In this document: piece after piece, positions 1-6,317 of the stretch
Layout: each line of letters opens with the position of its first letter
Position numbering within the stretch: position 1 is the stretch's first letter
Source: Malaciobacter marinus
Lineage (GTDB): Bacteria > Campylobacterota > Campylobacteria > Campylobacterales > Arcobacteraceae
Assembly (NCBI RefSeq): GCF_003544855.1
Contig: NZ_CP032101.1
Location: 1,426,001 to 1,490,000, forward strand
Direction of reading: 5' to 3'
Length of the DNA stretch: 64,000 bases
Program-made: the position numbers and the translations under genes
Notes under the pieces: generated by a model
What the model saw: only the letters and a program-made list of their open reading frames with translations
What the model was told of the DNA's origin: nothing
Databases searched by the model: none

Positions 1-517
1 CATTTGCATTTCTTTTGTAATTAATCAAAGAAGATGACCAAACATCTAATTTTGCATTATTTACAGTTATACCGCTACCAATTGAACTATCTCCACCCCA
101 GTTTATTAACAAGTCAAAAGTTGTAAATAATGCAGTATTTAAGATAGTATCGTGCGGTCTGATAGTGTTAAACATACTAAAAGGTATAACAGCATAAACA
201 AAACTTTCTTTTCCAGCTCCCTCACTTGTATCTATTGAATGCATACCTCTTTGAGATGTACCAATAATATTATCTAAGTAAAGTTTTTTACTCGGAATTT
301 GTTTAATAGTTTGATTACCATTTGCAATTACTTCAAGTTGATTTATTAACCCAAATAAAGCCTCATCTTTAAAAGTTGCACCAGCTGCATTATCATGATT
401 TACTGTTAATTTTAATAGTAAATATTGTGTATGATAATTTCTACTTAATTCAATTCTCTTTTGAGAACTTGGACTATAAAGCGCGTGATTTTCGTATCTC
501 TCATATAATCTTGCCAT
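1..517 (-). CDS. Probable double jelly-roll major capsid protein of a tailless provirus (partial, cut by the left edge)
   Basis: The reading frame is open from an ATG at 517 to the window edge (172 codons), so the C-terminal part is missing. The visible part is beta-rich and soluble, with no signal peptide or membrane segment. It alternates short hydrophobic strands with loops (LINQLEVIANG, IPSKKLYLDNI, SFVYAVIPFSMF, FTTFDLLINWGG), a layout I associate with the first jelly roll of PM2/autolykivirus-type capsid proteins. This is pattern recognition, not an alignment. Context supports it: a packaging-type ATPase and several one-helix membrane proteins lie just upstream on the same strand. The start codon overlaps the stop of the preceding tiny gene (TAATG), and an AGGGG ribosome site sits 7 nt upstream. 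Alternative: another virion protein such as a spike or minor capsid protein. Confidence 0.6.
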   Translation of the reverse strand, partial: MARLYERYENHALYSPSSQKRIELSRNYHTQYLLLKLTVNHDNAAGATFKDEALFGLINQLEVIANGNQTIKQIPSKKLYLDNIIGTSQRGMHSIDTSEGAGKESFVYAVIPFSMFNTIRPHDTILNTALFTTFDLLINWGGDSSIGSGITVNNAKLDVWSSSLINYKRNAN

Positions 518-618
518 TATAATGCCCCTGCAATAACTGGTCTAATAAATTTTTTTGCGATAATAATTCCCGCCATACATCCAAGTGCTAATCCTAAATC
601 TGTTTGTGTGAAATTCAT
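517..618 (-). CDS. 33-residue one-helix membrane protein of the provirus
   Basis: A 33-codon ORF starts at ATG 618 behind a strong AAAGGGG ribosome site (627-633). It stops at TAA overlapping the ATG of the putative capsid gene, so the two are translationally coupled. The product has one hydrophobic helix (residues 8-20, including LGLALGCMAGIIIA) followed by a basic KKFIR stretch. Membrane-containing tailless phages such as PM2 and PRD1 encode many tiny proteins of this kind that sit in the virion membrane; that role here is inferred from position. A filamentous-phage coat protein would look similar, but the neighbouring large beta-rich protein argues against it. Confidence 0.6.
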   Translation of the reverse strand: MNFTQTDLGLALGCMAGIIIAKKFIRPVIAGAL

Positions 619-635
619 TTGTTTTTCCCCTTTCC

Positions 636-737
636 CTATACTGCTTTAGCTTGAGGTATCCATTTACCCGCTACATCACTTATGATAACAACTGCGAAGC
701 CAATCATCGCACCTTTTAAAAGATTTTTTTGACTCAT
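636..737 (-). CDS. Second 33-residue one-helix membrane protein of the provirus
   Basis: This 33-codon ORF starts at ATG 737, preceded by an AAGGAG ribosome site, and ends in TAG. The product has a basic N-terminus (SQKNLLK), one hydrophobic segment (GAMIGFAVVIISDVAG, about residues 9-24) and a short basic tail. It lies 17 nt upstream of the other tiny membrane gene and has the same length but no clear sequence identity with it. I infer a virion-membrane or assembly role from its place between the packaging ATPase and the putative capsid gene. No catalytic motif is present. Confidence 0.55.
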   Translation of the reverse strand: MSQKNLLKGAMIGFAVVIISDVAGKWIPQAKAV

Positions 738-759
738 TTTTGAGTACTCCTTTTTTATG

Positions 760-788
760 TTGATTTTTTAAGCCTTTTTGGCTATAAT
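760..788 (+). promoter_or_regulatory. Consensus sigma70-type promoter of the predicted provirus small RNA
   Basis: TTGATT (760-765) and TATAAT (783-788) are separated by exactly 17 nt on the plus strand. All identified provirus genes are on the minus strand, so this promoter points against them. Transcription would start near 795 and meet a strong terminator at 834-880. The spacer contains AGCC-TTTTT-GGCT, a small inverted repeat. Confidence 0.6.
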
Positions 789-794
789 AATGGT

Positions 795-880
795 CTTATT
801 TGATTGAGTTCGGCAAGGACTTATTTTTGCGAGGGTTTTAAAGTGTGCTTGGGGAAATGCACTTTAAAGCCTTTTTTTTT
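795..880 (+). ncRNA. Predicted ~85-nt small RNA encoded by the provirus
   Basis: Downstream of a near-perfect promoter, the plus strand holds two hairpins. The first pairs 805-811 with 817-823 around a GGCAA loop. The second pairs 834-845 with 860-871 (12 bp, one G-U) around a 14-nt loop containing GGGGAAA, and nine T residues (872-880) follow. That is a complete small transcription unit ending in an intrinsic terminator. It contains no ORF of useful length. Its end overlaps the last 2 nt of the ATPase gene on the other strand. The start site is inferred from promoter spacing. Possible roles are a counter-transcript that limits read-through into the capsid genes, a trans-acting regulator, or an origin-associated transcript. 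I do not recognise the family. Confidence 0.55.
834..880 (+). terminator. Intrinsic terminator of the predicted small RNA
   Basis: Twelve paired bases (834-845 with 860-871) enclose a 14-nt loop and are followed by a run of nine T on the plus strand. On the minus strand the hairpin lies between the ATPase gene and the tiny membrane genes, but there it lacks a trailing U-run. It therefore fits rightward transcription best. Confidence 0.65.
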
Positions 881-1508
881 AGCTTAAAATTTGTAGGTCT
901 TTTTCAGTTGTTTTTATAATCTCCTTTTTTTCATCTTCAATTCTCAAAAACTCAAACTTATTAAGGTCAGCAATCATTTCAGCATAACTTGAATCGAGTA
1001 GGGCTTTTATATATTTTTTGTCATTTGGCTCTCTTAATCTACTAAAAATAAATATATCTGTTAAAGCTGTTAAATTTCTGCTTATATTAGCGGGTCTTCT
1101 GCTTGTAGTAATGATATCTATTCTGTTATGTCTACCATACTGTACAAGTTTATTAAAATAGCTCTTCTTGTCTGTTCTAGTATCAAAAAACATATCTATT
1201 TCATCTATTACAAAAGTTATATTTTTCATTTTAAATATTGTTTCTGCTAGTTCTTCAGCTTCATCAATAGTATTTACGACTAATTCTAATTTATGCTTCA
1301 TAAATAGTTTATAATTATCTCTTTTCGTTATAAACTTGTGAAACTTAGATACACTCGTAAATACTAATCTTCTAATATTTTCTTCATACTGAAATCTAGG
1401 ATCCAGGATAATGGTAGGCTTATCTGTTAAGATAGCTAACTTCTCTGTAAGAGTAGTCTTACCATATCCTTTATGACCAATGATTGTATAAATCTTGTTT
1501 TGTATCAA
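879..1508 (-). CDS. Packaging-type P-loop ATPase (FtsK/HerA-like, P9 type) of the provirus
   Basis: The 209-residue product has a Walker A loop GHKGYGKT (residues 11-18), a Walker B strand ending in DE (FVIDE, 99-103) and a TTSRRP motif (134-139) after a short strand. A DIFIFSRLREPND stretch follows. This order and small size match the A32/P9-like genome-packaging ATPases of tailless membrane-containing phages, which pump DNA into a preformed capsid. There is no membrane segment, unlike the longer Zot proteins of filamentous phages. The gene overlaps the upstream one by 4 nt (ATGA), so it belongs to the leftward operon. Family assignment is by motif layout only. Confidence 0.75.
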   Translation of the reverse strand: MIQNKIYTIIGHKGYGKTTLTEKLAILTDKPTIILDPRFQYEENIRRLVFTSVSKFHKFITKRDNYKLFMKHKLELVVNTIDEAEELAETIFKMKNITFVIDEIDMFFDTRTDKKSYFNKLVQYGRHNRIDIITTSRRPANISRNLTALTDIFIFSRLREPNDKKYIKALLDSSYAEMIADLNKFEFLRIEDEKKEIIKTTEKDLQILS

Positions 1509-2077
1509 GATTGAACCTCTTCTTTTTTTGTAAATCTTGCTTTTAACTTTGTGAAGTATGTAGGAATATTATTAAATCCAATAACACTATCAACAACTAA
1601 TGCAGTTCCACTTAAAGCAAGTAGGGCAGTGCTAAATTTTTCAGAACTTAGTGTTCCCTCTGCTCTTGCTTTATCTACTGTATTAACTGCGCTGTTTTTA
1701 AATAGCTCTTGTGCGATTGGATTTAACAATGCTTCTTGCCCCTCTCTTTGTTGCTTTATACCTTGTAAAACTGATAATCCAGTTGTGATAATATCTTCAC
1801 TTTCATTTACTGTTGTTTTATGTGCAGCTTTTGCATTGTTATTAATTTTAGGCTCTTTATTTACTCCTAAGATAATATCAATTAAAAAAGGTTTACTTCT
1901 ACCTTTTAAGCTGTTAAAAGAGTATTGACTTTGTAAAGGCTCTGCAAGTTTTGCAAGTTCTTTATTTGTCATCTTTTCAAGTTCTGCCCTTGTCTTTGTT
2001 AAACTTTGCTCATTTTCCTCAAATGGAAACTCATTTTCTGTTCCCATTTGCTCACTTATTTGCTCATATGTTTTCAT
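1505..2077 (-). CDS. Provirus membrane protein with a SAP-like motif
   Basis: The 190-residue product is not recognised as a whole. Residues of about 35-72 read like a SAP-type DNA-binding helix pair (MTNKELAKLAEPLQ, then LKGRSKPFLIDIIL), comparable to the N-terminal motif of Rho-like proteins. A single hydrophobic helix near residues 150-171 (STALLALSGTALVVDSVIGF) is followed by a basic tail (KLKARFTKK). One reading is a virion-membrane protein whose soluble part contacts packaged DNA; this is inference. The gene overlaps its neighbours on both sides (14 nt upstream, 4 nt downstream), so translation is coupled with the ATPase. Confidence 0.5.
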   Translation of the reverse strand: MKTYEQISEQMGTENEFPFEENEQSLTKTRAELEKMTNKELAKLAEPLQSQYSFNSLKGRSKPFLIDIILGVNKEPKINNNAKAAHKTTVNESEDIITTGLSVLQGIKQQREGQEALLNPIAQELFKNSAVNTVDKARAEGTLSSEKFSTALLALSGTALVVDSVIGFNNIPTYFTKLKARFTKKEEVQS

Positions 2078-2399
2078 TACTCATTCCCTCATCTTGCGAA
2101 ATTTGCGTGTTTTGCGGCTGTTTTTGCGTTCTAAATGCACCAAATAAACCAACACCAATTAAACCAATACCAGCAAAAGCTAATACAGTTTTTAAGAAAG
2201 ATTTTGTTTTTGGCTGCTCTTCCTCTTCTGTTTCATTTTCCAGCTCTTCTTTTGCTTTTTTAGCTTCTGCATTTCTTCTTTTAACTTTAGTTTCAAAATT
2301 GTTATTACTAGTATTATCCAAAGTTTCATCAGGAATAATATTATTATCCCCAGTATCTTTAACAATCTCATTTAAGTTTTCTTTTTCTTCTAAACTCAT
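2064..2399 (-). CDS. Small acidic provirus protein with one C-terminal membrane helix
   Basis: The 111-residue product begins with a highly charged, mostly acidic region containing a KKAKEELENETEEEE stretch likely to form a coiled coil. One glycine-rich membrane helix follows at about residues 71-92 (VLAFAGIGLIGVGLFGAF) and the tail is short, polar and Q/N-rich. It resembles in layout the minor membrane proteins of icosahedral membrane-containing phages, but there is no diagnostic motif. The 3' end overlaps the next gene by 14 nt. Confidence 0.5.
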   Translation of the reverse strand: MSLEEKENLNEIVKDTGDNNIIPDETLDNTSNNNFETKVKRRNAEAKKAKEELENETEEEEQPKTKSFLKTVLAFAGIGLIGVGLFGAFRTQKQPQNTQISQDEGMSNENI

Positions 2400-2408
2400 T
2401 TTTTCCCT

Positions 2409-2726
2409 TTACAATCTATCTTTATTTATAAATGCACTATCTACCGCGTTATTAATACCTAATTCATCTAAGATGTCATCTTTTGTATTACCATCACTAT
2501 TTATAATATCTTTGATTAGTTCAACTTTTAAAGGTGTTAAATCATTCCATTTACTTTTTAACATAACTTGTAATGTGTCAATTACATCATCATTGTTAAT
2601 ACCTTTGTCTTTTACAGTTTCATCTACGATTGAATCTGCAACAGTTATAATAGCCCCAATTGGAGTAGGTCCCGCGATTACTTTCGCAACATCTAATCCT
2701 TTACTTAACCAATTTGTCCAACTCAT
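2409..2726 (-). CDS. Provirus protein of unknown function, 105 residues
   Basis: The product starts with an amphipathic stretch (SWTNWLSKGLDVAKVI), followed by GPTPIGAIITVADSIVD, which is weakly hydrophobic and may associate with membrane. The rest is soluble and helical with many Asp/Asn residues. I recognise no family. The start overlaps the stop of the winged-helix gene by 4 nt (ATGA), so it is the second gene of the leftward operon. Its position next to the regulator and ahead of the membrane proteins leaves either an early function or a virion role possible. Confidence 0.45.
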   Translation of the reverse strand: MSWTNWLSKGLDVAKVIAGPTPIGAIITVADSIVDETVKDKGINNDDVIDTLQVMLKSKWNDLTPLKVELIKDIINSDGNTKDDILDELGINNAVDSAFINKDRL

Positions 2727-3334
2727 TTTTGCTCCTTAATTTTAATATAATTTCTTATTTCTTCTTGTTTGTTTTGATATATAAATTCCCAGCATTTCTT
2801 TGCAGTTTCATTATCAATTAATTTGTAAGTATTTTTATTAACAATTCCATTGTTAGCAATCATTAAATAAGTAGTTTCGTTTTGAATTTTCATACGTAGT
2901 GTATATCCCGTAGCACGGTCTTTTACTGCGTTTCTGAAATGACTTACATTGTTGAAATTATCAGGAATAGGGGCATTATTATCACTTAAACCATGTTGTT
3001 TCTCAAATGCTTGTTTTCCTATGTATATTTTTCTCTTTGGTGTTCTGTTTTGTCTAGTGTCAACATATATAAGTTTTTTTTCTTTTAGATTAAATATGGC
3101 TTTTTTAATTGCACCATATTGAGGTTTGTTATTTTTGTCTAAAGTGGGCTTTTTACCGCAACATTGTGAGATTTGTTCATTTGTTAACCAACAAGACTTA
3201 TCTTTACCTTTTGTAAATGCTCTAATTATCAAATAAACTCTTAATTCAACATCTGTTATACTTTCGTTCGCTAATAGTTCAGCGGGACAATTAACATCAT
3301 AATTCATTTTAAATTTCATATTGTCTTGTGACAT
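2723..3334 (-). CDS. Winged-helix DNA-binding protein at the head of the provirus operon
   Basis: The 203-residue product carries a winged-helix-like segment at about residues 25-105: helices around TDVELRVYLIIRAF, then WLTNEQISQCCGK and AIKKAIFNLKEKKLI, and a beta wing (IYVDTRQNRTPKRKIYIG). That arrangement is typical of phage and plasmid replication initiators and of transcription regulators. The C-terminal half is unrecognised. It is the first gene after the integration boundary, with an AAGG ribosome site 8 nt ahead of its ATG and a palindrome (3386-3403) in its upstream region. A role in replication initiation or in controlling the operon is inferred. Confidence 0.55.
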   Translation of the reverse strand: MSQDNMKFKMNYDVNCPAELLANESITDVELRVYLIIRAFTKGKDKSCWLTNEQISQCCGKKPTLDKNNKPQYGAIKKAIFNLKEKKLIYVDTRQNRTPKRKIYIGKQAFEKQHGLSDNNAPIPDNFNNVSHFRNAVKDRATGYTLRMKIQNETTYLMIANNGIVNKNTYKLIDNETAKKCWEFIYQNKQEEIRNYIKIKEQK

Positions 3335-3385
3335 TTTTACTACCTTAAATAAGCTTAAAGAATAGTAAAATAAGAAAGTAATTTT

Positions 3386-3403
3386 ATAAAACCGCGTTTT
3401 TAT
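3386..3403. promoter_or_regulatory. 18-bp near-perfect palindrome, candidate operator
   Basis: ATAAAA and TTTTAT arms flank CCGCGT, giving a palindrome with one mismatched pair. It overlaps the best -10-like stretch (TATAAA on the minus strand) for the leftward operon and lies about 16 bp from the dif site. A repressor bound here would block the operon promoter; which protein binds is not known. Confidence 0.35.
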
Positions 3404-3418
3404 GGTAGTTTCAGCACA

Positions 3419-3448
3419 TTAGTTTGGAAATTATAGTTTCCAAAAGTA
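3419..3448. other. difH: difH-like Xer recombination site, right boundary (att) of the provirus
   Basis: The arms TTTGGAAA (3423-3430) and TTTCCAAA (3437-3444) form a perfect inverted repeat around a 6-bp centre TTATAG. The similarity extends outward (TTAG to the left, AGTAA to the right). This is the architecture of Xer sites: two recombinase arms and a 6-bp crossover region. It stands 22 bp ahead of xerH. In Campylobacterota a single XerH acts on such a palindromic difH to resolve chromosome dimers. Virus-type genes lie directly on the left and core genes on the right, so the site is also the likely junction of an element inserted by Xer recombination. Confidence 0.75.
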
Positions 3449-3470
3449 ATATATATATAAAAGGCTTTTA

Positions 3471-4523
3471 ATGAAATATCCTTTAGATTGTGAAAATAAC
3501 TTTGAAAAAACATATTTATTCTGGTTGTCACGTTTTTTAAGAAATAAGATGACAACCTTATCTAATAGACAAGTTAAGAATAAAGATAGATTAGCTCAAA
3601 CATTGCAAGAGCTAATTAAAGGTTTTAGTGATATAGATAAACTAAAAAAGACAATAAAAGAAGTTAGAAATAATGGAATAAATAGTATTCATGTATATTT
3701 TATTCCTCTTGAAAAGTTATATTACTTTTTAATTAATTTTGGTGCAAAGTCATTAAAGGAGATTGATGAAGAGTTACTAAGTGATTTTTTGGCAACTGAA
3801 ACTAGTAATCTTTCTGATGCAACTAAAAAAAACTATAGAATTGCATTAATCTCTTTTTTTGGATATATAGATAAGCAAAATGAAGAACAAAATGGTTTTG
3901 TTCATAGGTTTGGGATAGAATTAAAAAACTGGGGTGGTTTAGCAGGAAAATCAGGTACAAAACTACCCTCTTTTATGAAAAAAGAAGAAATTGCTAGGTT
4001 TTTAGATGGTATTGATAAATATCCATTTAGTTCTAAAATAGCTGCAAGAAATAGACTTATTATAAAAATAATACTCTATACAGGTATAAGAGTTAGTGAA
4101 GCAATAAATATTGATTTAAAAGACTTCAATAAAGATGAAGATGCCTTTATTATTCAAGTAAGAGGAAAAGGAAATAAACCAAGAGTTGTTATGATAAAAG
4201 AAAAAATTATTAAAACAGATCTTAATGAATGGTTTGAATATAGAATTTGTGATGAGAATCTTCTATTTTGTAATCAGAAAGGAAATCCTTTAAGTCAAGC
4301 ATATATTAGTAGTATTGTTGAAAAAATTTTATTAAGTGTAGGTATTAGAAAAGAAAAAAATGGTGCACATATGTTAAGGCATACATTTGCGACAATGCTT
4401 TATCAAAAAAGTAAGGATCTAATCTTAGTTCAAGAATCATTAGGCCATGCAGATATAAATACTTCTAGAATTTATACGCATTTTGATAAAGACAAGTTGA
4501 AAAGAACAACAGATATATTTTAA
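3471..4523 (+). CDS. xerH: Tyrosine recombinase XerH, chromosome dimer resolution
   Basis: The 350-residue length and sequence match XerH of Helicobacter/Campylobacter. Shared stretches include an N-terminal LxRFLRxKxTxLSNxQVK-type segment, the SAM-like core helix with ATKKNYRIAL, and the end with NGAHMLRH and GHADINTSRIYTHF. Catalytic residues are visible: Arg207 (TGIRVSE), Lys233 (RGKGNK), His300 and Arg303 (HMLRH), His326 (LGHAD) and the nucleophile Tyr335. It acts on difH, which lies just upstream, together with FtsK, whose gene is also in this window. It is host core machinery, although it sits where a phage integrase would be expected. An AAAAGG ribosome site precedes the ATG. Confidence 0.9.
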   Translation: MKYPLDCENNFEKTYLFWLSRFLRNKMTTLSNRQVKNKDRLAQTLQELIKGFSDIDKLKKTIKEVRNNGINSIHVYFIPLEKLYYFLINFGAKSLKEIDEELLSDFLATETSNLSDATKKNYRIALISFFGYIDKQNEEQNGFVHRFGIELKNWGGLAGKSGTKLPSFMKKEEIARFLDGIDKYPFSSKIAARNRLIIKIILYTGIRVSEAINIDLKDFNKDEDAFIIQVRGKGNKPRVVMIKEKIIKTDLNEWFEYRICDENLLFCNQKGNPLSQAYISSIVEKILLSVGIRKEKNGAHMLRHTFATMLYQKSKDLILVQESLGHADINTSRIYTHFDKDKLKRTTDIF

Positions 4524-4552
4524 AGTAGGTTTATACCCTACTTTCTTTTTTT
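4522..4552. terminator. Bidirectional terminator between xerH and cheB
   Basis: AAAGTAGG (4522-4529) pairs with CCTACTTT (4537-4544) and is followed by a T-rich run on the plus strand. It overlaps the stop codons of both converging genes, which lie only 14 nt apart. Confidence 0.6.
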
Positions 4553-5620
4553 ACCTTTTGAAAAATCTATAATATAATCTGCTATTTCATCTAAATGAAT
4601 AATATCTTTTATGGCATTTGCTTCAATTGCTTTTGCAGGCATTCCAAAGACTACACAACTCTCTTTATTTTGAGCAACAGTATAAGCTCCATTGTCAAAT
4701 AACTCTTTTATTGCTATCTTACCATCATCACCCATACCTGTCATCACAACAGCCATAGCTGATCCTCCAGCAGAGTTATTTATTGATCTAAATAGAACAT
4801 CGACACTTGGTTTATGATGACTTACTTTTTTTGTATCTAAAAGTCTTGTTATGTATTTACCGTCTCTTCTTTTTTCAATAGTTAAATGCATATTCCCAGG
4901 AGCTAAATATGCATGACTATTTTCAAGAATCATTCCATCTTTTGCTTCGTGTACTACTACTTCTGAATTTGCATTTAACCTTTGTGCAAAAGAAGAAGAA
5001 AAACCGTAAGGAATATGTTGAGTAATAACAATAGGAGGCAAATTTTTTGGTAAACGTTTAAATACTTTCAATAAAGATTCTACTCCACCTGTAGAAGAAC
5101 CAATTGCAATTATTCTACTACCTGGAAATGTAGCAGGAAAAGATTTGATGACTTCATCGGGGTGAATTTTATATTCAACTTCATTTGATGATACTTTTTT
5201 AGGTTTTTTTAATGCTTTAGGCTTTTTTAGTGTATATCTTTTAAGTAAGAAAGTTAGATTCATTAATGTATCTTTTATTCTCTCTTGAAATTTAATCATT
5301 GATTCACCAGCTTCTGGTTTAGGAATAAATCCTACTGCACCATCATCAAAAATATCATTTCCTCTTACGCCTTCACCTGAAACAACAACTGCAGGCATGG
5401 GATGGAGCCTCATAAGATTTCTTAAAAAGGTTACTCCATCCATTTTTGGCATATTAATATCAATTGTTACCAAGTCAGGTTCATATTGTTTGATTTTTTC
5501 TCTTGCATCATATGCATCCATTGCATCTGCAATTACTTCAAACTCATCAATTGAATTTACCATATCTTTTAAGATTCTTCTCATTGAGGGTGAATCATCA
5601 ATAACTAATACTGTATACAT
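4538..5620 (-). CDS. cheB: Chemotaxis response regulator and protein-glutamate methylesterase CheB
   Basis: The 360-residue product has an N-terminal receiver domain (acidic pocket DD at 8-9, phospho-acceptor Asp54 in TIDINMPKMDG), a lysine-rich linker (about 131-150) and a C-terminal methylesterase. The catalytic triad is visible: Ser175/176 in AIGSSTGG, His202 in TQHIP and Asp298/299 in MTGMGDDG. It removes methyl groups from chemoreceptor glutamates and so resets their gain. The receiver domain is present here, whereas CheB of Campylobacter and Helicobacter relatives often lacks it. Last gene of the leftward cheY-A-R-D-B cluster. Confidence 0.93.
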   Translation of the reverse strand: MYTVLVIDDSPSMRRILKDMVNSIDEFEVIADAMDAYDAREKIKQYEPDLVTIDINMPKMDGVTFLRNLMRLHPMPAVVVSGEGVRGNDIFDDGAVGFIPKPEAGESMIKFQERIKDTLMNLTFLLKRYTLKKPKALKKPKKVSSNEVEYKIHPDEVIKSFPATFPGSRIIAIGSSTGGVESLLKVFKRLPKNLPPIVITQHIPYGFSSSFAQRLNANSEVVVHEAKDGMILENSHAYLAPGNMHLTIEKRRDGKYITRLLDTKKVSHHKPSVDVLFRSINNSAGGSAMAVVMTGMGDDGKIAIKELFDNGAYTVAQNKESCVVFGMPAKAIEANAIKDIIHLDEIADYIIDFSKGKKRK

Positions 5621-5630
5621 TTAATCTCAT

Positions 5631-6317
5631 TTAAAATAGTTCGATTTCCATTTGTGTTTCATCTTTCTTTTTAATATCTTCATTAAATAGATCAACACCA
5701 CCAACATATTCTTTAATAACTGGTTCTTTTGCAATTTCTGTTTGTAGAGCTTTTTCTTCATTGACAATTTTAACATCAGTTGCAGTTTTTTGTGTTACTT
5801 TAATAAAAGTGCTAAAATCATTTGTCAAAAGAATCAACCTACCATGTTCCCCTCTTGTATGTTCACTAATAAGTTTAAAGCCCTCTGCTCTACAAAAATC
5901 TTTTGCAAACTCGACATTTCTAAAGCCAATACTATTATTAGGAATTGCATTAGAAAGCTGCATAATATCTGCACCACCAGAAATTTTTGCAGTAATATTC
6001 TCTTTTTTACATCCAAGTTTATACATTTCATTTAGCATTGCTTCCACAGAATAAAGACCATATTTCATATCATCATTTGAGTTTTTTGTAGAAGGAAGCA
6101 AAAAGTGATTCATTCCTTTTATTTTTTGCACTCTATCATAAAACATTATTGCAACACATGAACCAAGAAGTGTCTTAAATGCAATTTCATCACTATCTTT
6201 ACCCACTGCAAACTCACCACCAATTATTGTATGAGTATTAAACCCTTTAATCTTTTGATTAAATCTACTATTTGAGGCTCTTTCTATTCCTCCATCTTTG
6301 TGTCCAATTAAAATCAA
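5631..6317 (-). CDS. cheD: Chemoreceptor glutamine deamidase CheD
   Basis: The product has the family signature LGSCVAIMFYD with the presumed nucleophile Cys54 and His71 (MNHF), 17 residues apart as in Thermotoga CheD. CheD deamidates receptor glutamines to glutamates that CheR can then methylate, and in some bacteria it binds CheC. At 228 residues it is longer than many CheD proteins (about 160-200); the extra length is a 30-residue N-terminal lead and an acidic C-terminal tail. It overlaps cheR by 4 nt and lies 10 nt ahead of cheB, so the three adaptation enzymes are co-transcribed. Confidence 0.9.
   Translation of the reverse strand: MILIGHKDGGIERASNSRFNQKIKGFNTHTIIGGEFAVGKDSDEIAFKTLLGSCVAIMFYDRVQKIKGMNHFLLPSTKNSNDDMKYGLYSVEAMLNEMYKLGCKKENITAKISGGADIMQLSNAIPNNSIGFRNVEFAKDFCRAEGFKLISEHTRGEHGRLILLTNDFSTFIKVTQKTATDVKIVNEEKALQTEIAKEPVIKEYVGGVDLFNEDIKKKDETQMEIELF

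Noticed and set aside
834-880. Terminator for the leftward ATPase operon
   Set aside because: On the minus strand no U-run follows the hairpin; the T-run lies on the plus-strand side, so it ends rightward transcription.
1551-2739. Long plus-strand ORFs (1551-1928 and 1951-2739) antisense to the provirus genes
   Set aside because: They are Ser/Leu/Phe-rich mirror images of Asn/Lys/Glu-rich minus-strand genes, lack ribosome sites and cross several overlapping real genes.
1-3418. Filamentous (inovirus-type) prophage
   Set aside because: Xer/dif integration and tiny membrane proteins fit, but the ATPase is short, has no membrane segment and so is not Zot-like. A large beta-rich protein sits in the capsid position. 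The unseen left part could still change this.
3471-4523. Reading the tyrosine recombinase as the phage integrase
   Set aside because: It matches XerH of Campylobacterota over its full length and stands on the host side of the dif site, pointing away from the element.
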